Source: Lachnospiraceae bacterium (GTDB taxonomy: Bacteria; Bacillota; Clostridia; Lachnospirales; Lachnospiraceae). Taken from it: a stretch of 64,000 nt of DNA. A program made the position numbers and the translations under genes. Positions 56,305 through 64,000 of this stretch are shown here, in pieces. Within the stretch, counting starts at the first letter, position 1. Each line of letters begins with the position of its first letter. The notes beneath the pieces were generated by a model. The model did not search any database and had not been told where the DNA came from. It was given only the letters and a program-made list of their open reading frames with translations. The DNA is taken from positions 1 to 64,000 of the forward strand of contig JAFZDQ010000029.1 of NCBI GenBank assembly GCA_017561085.1. The letters run 5' to 3'.

Positions 56305-56985
56305 TTAATTAGCCTTTACTGTTTCTTTGATTGTCACTAAGGCTTTCTTAGGTCCGGGTACTGCACCCTTAACAAGAAGCAGATTGTTTTCAGCATCTAC
56401 TCTTACTACTTCAAGGTTCTGTACTGTAACCTTTACGCAGCCCATATGACCGGGCATTCCTTTTCCTTTGAATACACGGCTCGGTGAGGAGCATGCACCA
56501 TTGGAACCCTGATGACGATGGAATTTGGAACCGTGAGCCATGGGACCTCTGTGCTGTCCGTGTCTCTTGATTGCGCCCTGGAATCCTTTACCTTTGGAGA
56601 TTGCAGTTGCATCAATCTTATCTCCGGCTTCAAACATATCAGCTTTAATTTCACTGCCAAGTGTGTATTCTTCAGCGTTTTCAAATTTGAATTCTCTTAC
56701 GAATCTCTTGCAGGAAACACCAGCCTTTTCGAAGTGTCCCTTCAGAGCCTTGTTAACGCCATGTCTGTGGATTACTTCTTTCTTACCGGCTTTGTCTTTG
56801 TTGACAATTCTTTCTTTCTTGTCTACAAAACCAACCTGTACTGCACTGTAACCGTCGTTTTCAACAGTTTTAACCTGTGTTACGAAGCAAGGTCCAGCCT
56901 GAAGTACTGTTACGGGAACTAAAGTTCCGTCTTCGTTGAAGATTTGAGTCATTCCGACTTTGGTAGCTAAAATAGCTTTTTTCAT
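56305..56985 (-). CDS. rplC: 50S ribosomal protein L3
   Basis: 226 residues from ATG at 56985 ([16 protein letters not shown]), 8 bases after GGAGG. The W/Q-loop region [26 protein letters not shown] is present. Confidence 0.98.
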   Translation of the reverse strand: MKKAILATKVGMTQIFNEDGTLVPVTVLQAGPCFVTQVKTVENDGYSAVQVGFVDKKERIVNKDKAGKKEVIHRHGVNKALKGHFEKAGVSCKRFVREFKFENAEEYTLGSEIKADMFEAGDKIDATAISKGKGFQGAIKRHGQHRGPMAHGSKFHRHQGSNGACSSPSRVFKGKGMPGHMGCVKVTVQNLEVVRVDAENNLLLVKGAVPGPKKALVTIKETVKAN

Positions 56986-57119
56986 TTTGTTTACCTCCAT
57001 TAAATTCTACAGCGGGCCGCGATTGGGCCATTCTAGTGTAGGGGTCATACCGGGTTACGCCCGGCTTTGAAGATCCGTGTTGAATCTTCTGTTTGTTGCT
57101 TTGTTGCTTTTGAAGAAAC

Positions 57120-57437
57120 TTATTTGTTCTTCATTTTAATATCAATGTACACACCAGCGGGCATTTCCAGTCTCTGCAGAGCATCTACAGTCTTGGGAGT
57201 GGGTGTGATGATATCGATCAGTCTTTTGTGAGTTCTCTGTTCGAACTGCTCTCTGGAATCTTTGTATTTGTGAACCGCTCTTAAGATAGTAACAACTTCC
57301 TTCTTAGTAGGAAGGGGTACCGGTCCGCTTACCTGTGATCCGTTCTTCTTAACTGTTTCGATGATTTTCTTGGCAGATGCATCTACTAACTGATGATCAT
57401 AAGCCTTGAGTGTGATTCTCATTACTTGACTTGCCAT
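57120..57437 (-). CDS. rpsJ: 30S ribosomal protein S10
   Basis: 105 residues. First gene of the S10-spc-alpha superoperon. [21 protein letters not shown] and [33 protein letters not shown] are typical. Preceded by AAAGGAGG and a leader of about 300 bases. The 120-base gap to rplC has two small hairpins. Confidence 0.98.
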   Translation of the reverse strand: MASQVMRITLKAYDHQLVDASAKKIIETVKKNGSQVSGPVPLPTKKEVVTILRAVHKYKDSREQFEQRTHKRLIDIITPTPKTVDALQRLEMPAGVYIDIKMKNK

Positions 57438-57744
57438 AAAAAAAGTCGCCTCCTTTTCGCACTTTTAAATAATTCTTTAAGTACGACAAGCGGTGACTGT
57501 ACACTCTTCCGTGTGTGTCCTGCCTCTTCACACAAAAATTGCGAATTTCTTCGCATTGTGTCCGTAAACATTCTTAACACACGTGTTTCTGTTCTCAAAC
57601 AGACATATGTTTGTACAGTGACTTGCCGTCAGGTTCTTTGGTTTGGCTGCCCAGCCGCACCTCTTGACATTCGCTCCACGGAAAACCTACAGTGCTTTTC
57701 AGCCCCGTAGCAACCTCACGCTTCACAGCTATCATGCCACAGCA
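57438..57744 (-). promoter_or_regulatory. Long leader of the S10 superoperon, candidate regulatory RNA
   Basis: About 300 transcribed bases precede rpsJ without a gene. The first half is GC-rich and highly paired (for example GTGCTGTGG with repeated AGCACTGT segments, GGCTGGGCAGCC). The second half has CATATGT, AAACAGA/TCTGTTT and GCGAAGAAATTCGC stems. The size and pairing suggest autogenous control by a ribosomal protein; the type is not recognised. Confidence 0.5.
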
Positions 57745-57750
57745 CTTGTT

Positions 57751-57779
57751 AGTATACAATATGTCTTTCAATCCTGCAA
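57751..57779 (-). promoter_or_regulatory. Promoter of the S10-spc-alpha superoperon
   Basis: TTGCAG at 57779-57774 and TATACT at 57756-57751 with a 17-base spacer. An AT-rich tract lies just upstream, resembling an UP element. Confidence 0.75.
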
Positions 57780-57941
57780 GATATTTTTTTAAAATTTTTC
57801 ACATTTTTTTGTATTTATTTTTGTGCATTTATCACGAATGATTTTATACATATTAATACCCTGCCACCGGTGGTGGATATAACTCCTCCCACTACCATAT
57901 CTTGTAGAACAGTAAACTCTCTTCTTTATTTAATGCTCTAT

Positions 57942-58442
57942 TTAATGCTCATATACATTAGGAAGAATTTCATCAATATCTACATAATAATATTTGTAAT
58001 CCGTTCCGTTTACATAAACCTTCACTTTTCTGTCGGTCATCAGAGTGTCCGGATTGATAAACATATTCCTACTCTTAAAGATATGTACATCTCCATACGG
58101 ATCCTGATAACGGAATCTGGCAAAATAAGGATGACGGCCGTTTACATTGATGGTTGTGTCCCAATCAATGTCAAAAAAATCCGCCTCTATATAATTGCCG
58201 TTCTCAAAAAGCTTCCTCTGGGCACTTCTCTTTTTTCCTTCCAGATAAAGACAAATCACTCCGATTACCAAAAATACCAAGCCCAATCCGCCAAAAATCA
58301 AAAAGAACAGCAGTTTAATATCCGCCGGTGCCATAAACAAAAGGAACACCCCTGCTCCGAAAAAGATAGCACCCATCATACTAAAAACAATCCCTACGAT
58401 CATTCTCGCGCTAAAGCCGGTTTTCATCTTTCTTTCATTCAT
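57942..58442 (-). CDS. Small membrane protein, DUF3592-like
   Basis: 166 residues. Two membrane helices (about 14-37 and 42-66) precede a soluble beta domain (GNYIEADFFDIDWDTTINVNGRHPYFARFRYQDPYG) similar to DUF3592. The start overlaps the EamA gene end by 8 bases (ATGAATGA). Function unknown. Confidence 0.75.
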   Translation of the reverse strand: MNERKMKTGFSARMIVGIVFSMMGAIFFGAGVFLLFMAPADIKLLFFLIFGGLGLVFLVIGVICLYLEGKKRSAQRKLFENGNYIEADFFDIDWDTTINVNGRHPYFARFRYQDPYGDVHIFKSRNMFINPDTLMTDRKVKVYVNGTDYKYYYVDIDEILPNVYEH

Positions 58443-59331
58443 CGCTTTTCTCCCTCTTACTGTAAATCAAAAGAATGGAACCAAGCACCAGGCAAATCCC
58501 CAGCACATTCCAAATCTGCATTTCTTCTTTATATAATAACACACCAACCACCGTTGCCACAACAGGTTCTATGGAAGCAATGACGGATGCTTTTCCGTTC
58601 TCCACACTGTTCAGTCCCTTGGTATAACTCAGATAAGGAACCAGCGTCACCACCAGTACCCAAAAAACCGTTTTCATAAACAGACTTCCGTTTCCGGTAA
58701 CCGCCGCCACCACTCTGCCCGCGTCCGTCAAAAAGAAGGTAGCAAGCGCCGCAAACAAAAAGGTGTAAAAAGAAATGGTCAGGGAGCTGTATCCTCTGTT
58801 GATGGCAAATCTTCCGAAAATACTGTATAGGGCATAGCCAAAGCCGGCACCCAGTCCACAAAGAATTCCTGCCGCCGACAACGCGCCCGCACCGCCAATG
58901 ATGCCGGATACAAATACGCAGCCCAGAAACGCCAGCCCAAGTGCTGCCAGCTTTTGTACCGTCAGCTTCTCTTTAAATAAGAAAGCACTCATCACCATCA
59001 CAAAGGCAGGTGCCGTGTACAAAAATACCGCCGCCACGGAAAGGGACGTCAGGGTCATCGTCTTGAAATAACAAAAATTAAAAAACGCCACACTCAGGGC
59101 TCCGGTTCCCGCAAAGCACCAGATATCCCTGATTTTAATCCGAAAAGCACTTCTGTCAAAAATGAAAAGTCCTATAAGCATCACCAAAAAGGTAATGAAA
59201 GCGCGGATAAAACAAATATCAAGAGAGGCAAGTCCCACCTCTCCCAGCATTCTTACGGGTACGCCCATAAACCCCCAGCAGATGCCTGCCAATAATATGT
59301 AAATAACTCCGGAAATTTTTGCTTCTCTCAT
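58435..59331 (-). CDS. EamA-family (DMT) transporter
   Basis: 298 residues with ten membrane helices in two EamA repeats (GICWGFMGVPVRMLGE; GLGAGFGYALYSIFGRFAI). Such proteins export amino acids or metabolites; the substrate is unknown. The start at 59331 (MREAKISGVIY) is chosen for AAGG upstream; 59376 is an alternative. Confidence 0.9.
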   Translation of the reverse strand: MREAKISGVIYILLAGICWGFMGVPVRMLGEVGLASLDICFIRAFITFLVMLIGLFIFDRSAFRIKIRDIWCFAGTGALSVAFFNFCYFKTMTLTSLSVAAVFLYTAPAFVMVMSAFLFKEKLTVQKLAALGLAFLGCVFVSGIIGGAGALSAAGILCGLGAGFGYALYSIFGRFAINRGYSSLTISFYTFLFAALATFFLTDAGRVVAAVTGNGSLFMKTVFWVLVVTLVPYLSYTKGLNSVENGKASVIASIEPVVATVVGVLLYKEEMQIWNVLGICLVLGSILLIYSKREKSDE

Positions 59332-59488
59332 AATGTACCTTATTCTCCGTAACAATTCATTCGAAACCGCAGTCACAATCCCTAAGCATCATTATGTCTG
59401 CATCTTCTAAATACTATATCTGACTTTGTCCCCTTTCGTCAAGACGGTTTAACTCAGTAAAGCATTACCGCAATACAGAGAAATGAAT

Positions 59489-59517
59489 TGACACCCCCAC
59501 CTTAACTCCGTATAATA
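59489..59517 (+). promoter_or_regulatory. Promoter of DUF1015 gene
   Basis: TTGACA at 59489-59494 and TATAAT at 59512-59517 with a 17-base spacer, both perfect consensus. Confidence 0.85.
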
Positions 59518-59555
59518 ATAGGAAGTAAAATTCAAATACTATCGGAGGAATCATT

Positions 59556-60794
59556 ATGCCTAAAGTAACCCCATTTAAAAGTGTCCGCCCCGCGCCGGCC
59601 CTTGTAAGCCGTATTGCTGCACTTCCTTATGATGTGTACAACCGCAGGGAAGCACTTGAAATCGTAAAAAAAGAACCCTTATCCTTTCTGGCGATTGACA
59701 GAGCGGAAACCCAGTTTCCCGATGATGTAAGTACCTACGATGACCGTGTTTACTTAAAGGCCAAAGAGATGCTGGAAGAAGCCATCGCGAAAGGAAACTA
59801 TGTAATAGAAGAAACCCATTGTTACTATATTTATGAACTGATTATGGACGGCCGTTCCCAGACGGGTATCGTTGCCTGCTCTGACATTGATGATTATCAG
59901 AATCAGATTATTAAGAAGCACGAGAACACCAGAGAGGAAAAAGAAATCGACCGGATCCGCCACGTGGATACCACCAATGCCCATACCGGCCCGATTTTCT
60001 TAGCTTACCGTTCCGTGGCTGAAATTAATGCTATTGTTAATACAGAAAAAGAAAAAACACCGCTTTATGATTTTACCTCTGATGACGGCATCACCCATAA
60101 AGCATGGTGCATCTCTGATACAGAAACCATCGCTAAGCTGGAAGCTTTATTTGCAGAAGTTCCCTGTACCTACATTGCTGACGGCCACCACAGATGTGCC
60201 TCTGCCGTAAAGGTAGGTCTTAAGCGCAGGGAAGCAAATCCTGATTACACAGGAGATGAAGAATACAACCGCTTCCTCTCCGTACTGTTCCCCGATGACC
60301 AGCTGGCTATTTTACCCTATAACAGAGTGGTAAAGGATTTAAAGGGCGCTTCTAAGGAAGAATTCCTTGCCGCAGTAGAAAAGGCAGGCTTTGCCGTAGC
60401 TGCCCAGGATACTCCGGTATCCCCTTGTGAAAAAGGAACCTTTGGTATGTACTTAGATGGTCAGTGGTATCTGCTTACCGCTGCAGCTTCCCTTAGGAGC
60501 GATGACCCGGTAGAAGGTCTGGATGTATCCGTACTGCAGAACCATCTGCTTAATCCTATTCTCGGTATCGAAGACCCCAGAGTGGATAACCGCATTGATT
60601 TCGTAGGCGGCATCCGCGGTCTTGCAGAACTGGAAAAGCGAGTGGCCGAAGATATGACAGTGGCATTTTCCATGTACCCCACTTCCATCGAAGAACTTCT
60701 TTCCGTAGCGGATGCAGGTCTTTTAATGCCGCCTAAGTCTACCTGGTTTGAACCCAAACTTCGCAGCGGATTATTTATTCATTCCCTGGCATAA
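59556..60794 (+). CDS. DUF1015-family protein (SerK/ParB-like)
   Basis: 412 residues. DUF1015 marks are VSRIAALPYDVYNRREA at the start and IADGHHRCASAVKVG near residue 210, a motif like the ParB/SerK active site. An archaeal relative (SerK) phosphorylates free serine, so a small-molecule kinase role is possible but unproven here. GGAGG precedes ATG, and the promoter is strong. Monocistronic. Confidence 0.88.
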   Translation: MPKVTPFKSVRPAPALVSRIAALPYDVYNRREALEIVKKEPLSFLAIDRAETQFPDDVSTYDDRVYLKAKEMLEEAIAKGNYVIEETHCYYIYELIMDGRSQTGIVACSDIDDYQNQIIKKHENTREEKEIDRIRHVDTTNAHTGPIFLAYRSVAEINAIVNTEKEKTPLYDFTSDDGITHKAWCISDTETIAKLEALFAEVPCTYIADGHHRCASAVKVGLKRREANPDYTGDEEYNRFLSVLFPDDQLAILPYNRVVKDLKGASKEEFLAAVEKAGFAVAAQDTPVSPCEKGTFGMYLDGQWYLLTAAASLRSDDPVEGLDVSVLQNHLLNPILGIEDPRVDNRIDFVGGIRGLAELEKRVAEDMTVAFSMYPTSIEELLSVADAGLLMPPKSTWFEPKLRSGLFIHSLA

Positions 60795-60864
60795 ACAGCA
60801 AAGAGACTGAATTAAAACAAATATTTCTCGCAACAAAAAAGCCGATGATTATTCATGACACAAA

Positions 60865-60890
60865 AAAGCCGATGATTTCTCATCGGCTTT
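60865..60890. terminator. Bidirectional terminator at 60.9 kb
   Basis: AAAGCCGATGA and TCATCGGCTTT form a perfect 11-bp stem with a four-base loop, with T-runs on both strands. An extra copy of the left arm (AAAAAAGCCGATGATT) lies about 29 bases earlier. Confidence 0.85.
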
Positions 60891-60939
60891 TCTTTTTTGT
60901 TCACGTATTTTTTCAACTGTTCCAACTGTGAAACAGTGA

Positions 60940-63900
60940 TTATTTTACCGTTACCTTCAGTTTCAGTGTTGCATTCGCAGCATTTCTTGCAGGGTCATTA
61001 CCCTCTAAGAATACCTTCAGCTTCACTTCACCGCTTACAACGCCGGACTTAATCTGAACACCGGGGGTTACAGGGTCTGTATCCTTCCACTGAACTGCAT
61101 ATTTGTTACCTTCTGCGGAGTGAACTTTTACCACCTCTAAAGCATTGGCAAGGGCACTTGACTGCAGCTGTACGCTTGCAACATCTTCTACATTCTGTTT
61201 GTCTTTGTCACTGTTCTTTATAGTGATGTAGCATCTTCCGTAAGGATCTAACTTGGCAAGGGTCACGCTCTTGGGACTCTGGCTAAACTTGGTGGTTCCC
61301 TGTTTTACCACAAATGCCAACGCAGATGCAGAAACCTTCATAGGTTCCGTATCGCTTTCATCCCTGGTAATTTCTGCGGGGAACTCAAGCCATACCCTAC
61401 AGGTATATTTGTAGGTAGGATTTATCTGATTCAGTTCCCAACCGGAGGTACCGCTCTTGGATACCATTAATGACAGGTCATAAGGATTTTCTTCCAAATT
61501 AACAGCATTCTTAAACCAACCGGAACCTTCATCATTGGAATCACCATACGCTACCAGGCCTTCTCCGTAGGTTCCGCTGCCAAGACTGCCCTGTGCGGAC
61601 GTAATCGGCTTGGTACCACTCTTCGCGTATACTTCCCACTTCAGAACCGGTCTTTGGTATCCTTCATAAGCATCCTTACTCCAACCGGTATACTTCAAAT
61701 TGAAGTTTGCCTTGGTAGTATCTGCTCTGGTTAAGTCGATGTTTCCTGTTACCTTACCGCTTACGGTAGGAGCTTTTACCGCTTTTACTGTAAGGGTTAC
61801 AGGCTTGGTTTGTAAACGTTTGCCTTTGGCATTCTTCGCCTCTAACTCTGCATAGTAGGATACCGTGTAGGTTTCTCCTGCTTTTGCATCAGAAGTGAGA
61901 CGCACTTTAAGTTCTGAACTGCCCTTAACTACAGTCACTGCGGAGGAAGCATTTTTGCCCTTACTGTCTTTGACCGTGTGATTATGTGTATAAACATCCA
62001 CATTTTCAAGTCCTTTGACTTTCACTACCGCGCTGTTGTAGAAATAGGTACCGCCATAAATAGAATCATCGTATAAGTCCGTAATTGCGGTATTTAACTT
62101 CACGGTAGAAGTTCCCAGTTTCACTACGGGCAGATTGTCATTTACAGTTACATTGACCGTCGCCTTAATGAGCTTGCCGCAAGGCATCTTGTGGTTAATC
62201 TTAACCTTGTACTTACCGGCCGCGCAGTTGCTTCCGGGCGTTACATACAATACTTTATCACTGCCTGACCAACCCATGTAATAATGCAGGGTATCGTCCG
62301 TTCCGCCTGCGCCCATCACTTTGCCATCCGGATTCATTACCTGAATTTCTTCTGACAATACGTTAGGCTTGTAGTTTTTGTTAGTAGTTGTAAATTTGAT
62401 TGCCTGCTCATCCTCATAGGTACCCCACGCACGGCGTAAGGAAATCTTGCTCTTGGAAACCTTAAGGGTAGGCAGGATATCCTTGGCTGTTACGGTAATC
62501 ACTACCTTTTCCTTGATGCCGCCTGCGGTCACATGTACCTTGTAGGCTTTATTCTTCACGGTAGTATCCAGTGCATAGAAGGTTACCTGTCCGTTCTCCT
62601 CTTCTACGCCAAGTTCTGCACTTAAATCATCGACACCCTTAGCATCCGTTACAAAGTAATCCACATTGCTATAGGTCAAATCATACCCCTGGGTGTTGGT
62701 AGAGAACTTAACAACCTTCTCTTCCTTATCCCAATATCCGGTACCTACTGCGGTATTTAAGGTTACTTCTGTTGCACTTGCCTTCAGGATAGGAGCCTTC
62801 ACCAGCTTGATGGTGAGAGGAATCTTCACTTCCTGTCTGCTGTCATCGCCTAACGTAGCAATTAAAAGTGCCTTTCCTGCTACCGGCTTATCATTTGCAT
62901 ATAAGGTAAAGGTTCCTTTTTCTGCATCAAAATTGCCGACATATACTTCAGAGGAAGCCGCGTAGGTTTTTCTGTCCTTGGCGCTTAATAACGCCATATC
63001 GGAAGTTTTCGCTACTCTAAGGCCTGTTACATTCAGGCTGCTGTAGGAAACCTTCTTGTCATTAGACTGAAGCTTCATGTCATAACCGTATACATTATCA
63101 CCGTCAGCCGCCAGATTTACTGTGGACTTGGAAAGCTTCAATTTCGGTGTTGCATAGGCAGCGGATACTTCTGCCGTCACCTGGGCAGGTACACGATAGC
63201 CGTCTACCCAAACCTTCAGGTAAAGGGTTCCGCTTGCTTTGTTCTTTAATGCTTTTATCTTTTCACTGCTTAAGGTTGCTCTCTTTCCGCCTGCATCAAG
63301 GCTCATCCAGTCAGGACATGCCTTTATTTTAGCGGTGTTCTTCACCATATCTACCTTGGCTTCCGTTACGGTCTTACCTTTTATGGTATAAACCACATCC
63401 TTCACCTGATTCTGATAGAAGCTGTTAAACTTCACATCCTTTACCTTAACGGCAGGTGCTGTTGCGGTTGCCGTAATGGTCAGTTTCTCACTACTTACAC
63501 GACTGTAAACGATAATCGGATTACCGCCCGAGTCGGTACCTTCTTTGTAATTTACCTGAATATTCGCCTTGTAGGTTCCCTTCATGCTGTTTGCCCACTT
63601 GGACCAGTTCATGCTGTCGCTGTCGGCCGGTACTTTGGGAACAATCTTAAGGGTTCTGTCATTTACTGTCTGAATTTCAAATTTTTCATTAATTGCTTCT
63701 GCCTTGGCAGGGTCCTCAGGTGTTACAAACACTGCATTTACAATTTCGTATCTGCTGTCCATCTGATATACGGGCACCGTAATGGCAGAATCACTATATA
63801 CATTGATGCTTCCTGATTTCACACCAAGATGAAGCTTCCCGGCTTCTTCCTTGGCACTGACATCCACACGTACGGTAGCATAAGCATACTTAAAGCCTAC

Positions 63901-64000
63901 ACCGTAAATGTTTTGTACTTTTCCGCCGAAGGTCAGCCATGTGGTTCCTTCTTTTGCACCTGCAGTGATGGTGCCCTTCTTGTAATCATCCGAATCGGAC
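60940..64000 (-). CDS. Large repeat surface protein, 5' end outside window
   Basis: At least 1,019 residues. The reading frame stays open to the right edge, so the N-terminus and any signal peptide are missing. The visible part is a chain of beta-rich domains of about 100-130 residues, most opening with a motif like P-x-LKxSxxxVxLN (KLKLSKSTVNLA, ILKASATEVTLN, TLKVSKSKISLR, VVKLGTSTVKLN) and ending VTVT or VKAV. They look like Ig-like or cadherin-like surface domains. No LPXTG is at the C-terminus, which ends TLKLKVTVK. A surface or adhesin role is inferred. A terminator follows. Confidence 0.8.
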   Translation of the reverse strand, partial: SDSDDYKKGTITAGAKEGTTWLTFGGKVQNIYGVGFKYAYATVRVDVSAKEEAGKLHLGVKSGSINVYSDSAITVPVYQMDSRYEIVNAVFVTPEDPAKAEAINEKFEIQTVNDRTLKIVPKVPADSDSMNWSKWANSMKGTYKANIQVNYKEGTDSGGNPIIVYSRVSSEKLTITATATAPAVKVKDVKFNSFYQNQVKDVVYTIKGKTVTEAKVDMVKNTAKIKACPDWMSLDAGGKRATLSSEKIKALKNKASGTLYLKVWVDGYRVPAQVTAEVSAAYATPKLKLSKSTVNLAADGDNVYGYDMKLQSNDKKVSYSSLNVTGLRVAKTSDMALLSAKDRKTYAASSEVYVGNFDAEKGTFTLYANDKPVAGKALLIATLGDDSRQEVKIPLTIKLVKAPILKASATEVTLNTAVGTGYWDKEEKVVKFSTNTQGYDLTYSNVDYFVTDAKGVDDLSAELGVEEENGQVTFYALDTTVKNKAYKVHVTAGGIKEKVVITVTAKDILPTLKVSKSKISLRRAWGTYEDEQAIKFTTTNKNYKPNVLSEEIQVMNPDGKVMGAGGTDDTLHYYMGWSGSDKVLYVTPGSNCAAGKYKVKINHKMPCGKLIKATVNVTVNDNLPVVKLGTSTVKLNTAITDLYDDSIYGGTYFYNSAVVKVKGLENVDVYTHNHTVKDSKGKNASSAVTVVKGSSELKVRLTSDAKAGETYTVSYYAELEAKNAKGKRLQTKPVTLTVKAVKAPTVSGKVTGNIDLTRADTTKANFNLKYTGWSKDAYEGYQRPVLKWEVYAKSGTKPITSAQGSLGSGTYGEGLVAYGDSNDEGSGWFKNAVNLEENPYDLSLMVSKSGTSGWELNQINPTYKYTCRVWLEFPAEITRDESDTEPMKVSASALAFVVKQGTTKFSQSPKSVTLAKLDPYGRCYITIKNSDKDKQNVEDVASVQLQSSALANALEVVKVHSAEGNKYAVQWKDTDPVTPGVQIKSGVVSGEVKLKVFLEGNDPARNAANATLKLKVTVK

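Noticed and set aside
1..64000. tRNA, rRNA or prophage genes
   Set aside because: None were recognised on either strand on reading through the window.

Overview
The window looks like a chromosomal segment of a Lachnospiraceae-type member of Clostridia (Firmicutes). The reasons are the long S10-spc-alpha ribosomal superoperon with a KOW-domain gene between map and infA, an extended L17, zinc-type S14 and L36, an ECF transporter module next to truA, a Trp T-box, strong GGAGG Shine-Dalgarno sites, and many sigma-A promoters of the TTGACA-N17-TATAAT type. No tRNA, rRNA, CRISPR array, intact transposase or prophage was seen.

Layout. 0-4 kb: a stand-alone trpB behind a tryptophan T-box and a tiny Trp-containing leader ORF, then threonine aldolase and an Rpn-family nuclease. 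4-10 kb: a minus-strand run of hisC, a methyltransferase, hslO and nadE, preceded by a family 2 glycosyltransferase. 10-17.9 kb: a polytopic membrane protein, a polar amino-acid ABC transporter, a His/Cys-repeat surface protein and a divergent lipoprotein. 17.9-24.3 kb: the most unusual stretch. It holds a TetM/EF-G-like GTPase fused to a Rae1/YacP-like NYN nuclease, then a plus-strand operon of a membrane protein, a radical SAM/SPASM enzyme and a membrane protein ending in a (Cys-Ala)7 tail, then a 79-residue stand-alone glycyl-radical protein. 24.3-25.2 kb: gene-free DNA with tandem repeats and hairpins. 25-35 kb: signalling and accessory genes (HD, Crp/Fnr, YkgJ, GGDEF, intracellular GH10 xylanase with divergent AraC regulator, ECF sigma/anti-sigma, MerR-TipAS, beta-lactamase-like hydrolase). 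35-57.8 kb: ribosomal protein and housekeeping genes. 57.9-64 kb: a small membrane protein, an EamA transporter, a DUF1015 protein and a very large repeat surface protein that runs off the right edge.

How the parts fit. The ribosomal superoperon starts at a promoter near 57.75 kb and runs leftward through rpsJ to rplQ. An M15 peptidase gene on the other strand separates it from ecfA1-ecfA2-ecfT-truA and from rplM-rpsI, which has its own promoter and leader. Several intercistronic gaps in the superoperon fold into multi-hairpin structures and may be unrecognised regulatory RNAs. The best candidate for an undescribed system is the 20.9-24.1 kb cassette. There the radical SAM enzyme, which appears to carry a PqqD/RRE-like N-terminus, is translationally coupled to a membrane protein whose predicted cytoplasmic tail is a run of Cys-Ala repeats, a plausible substrate for thioether modification.
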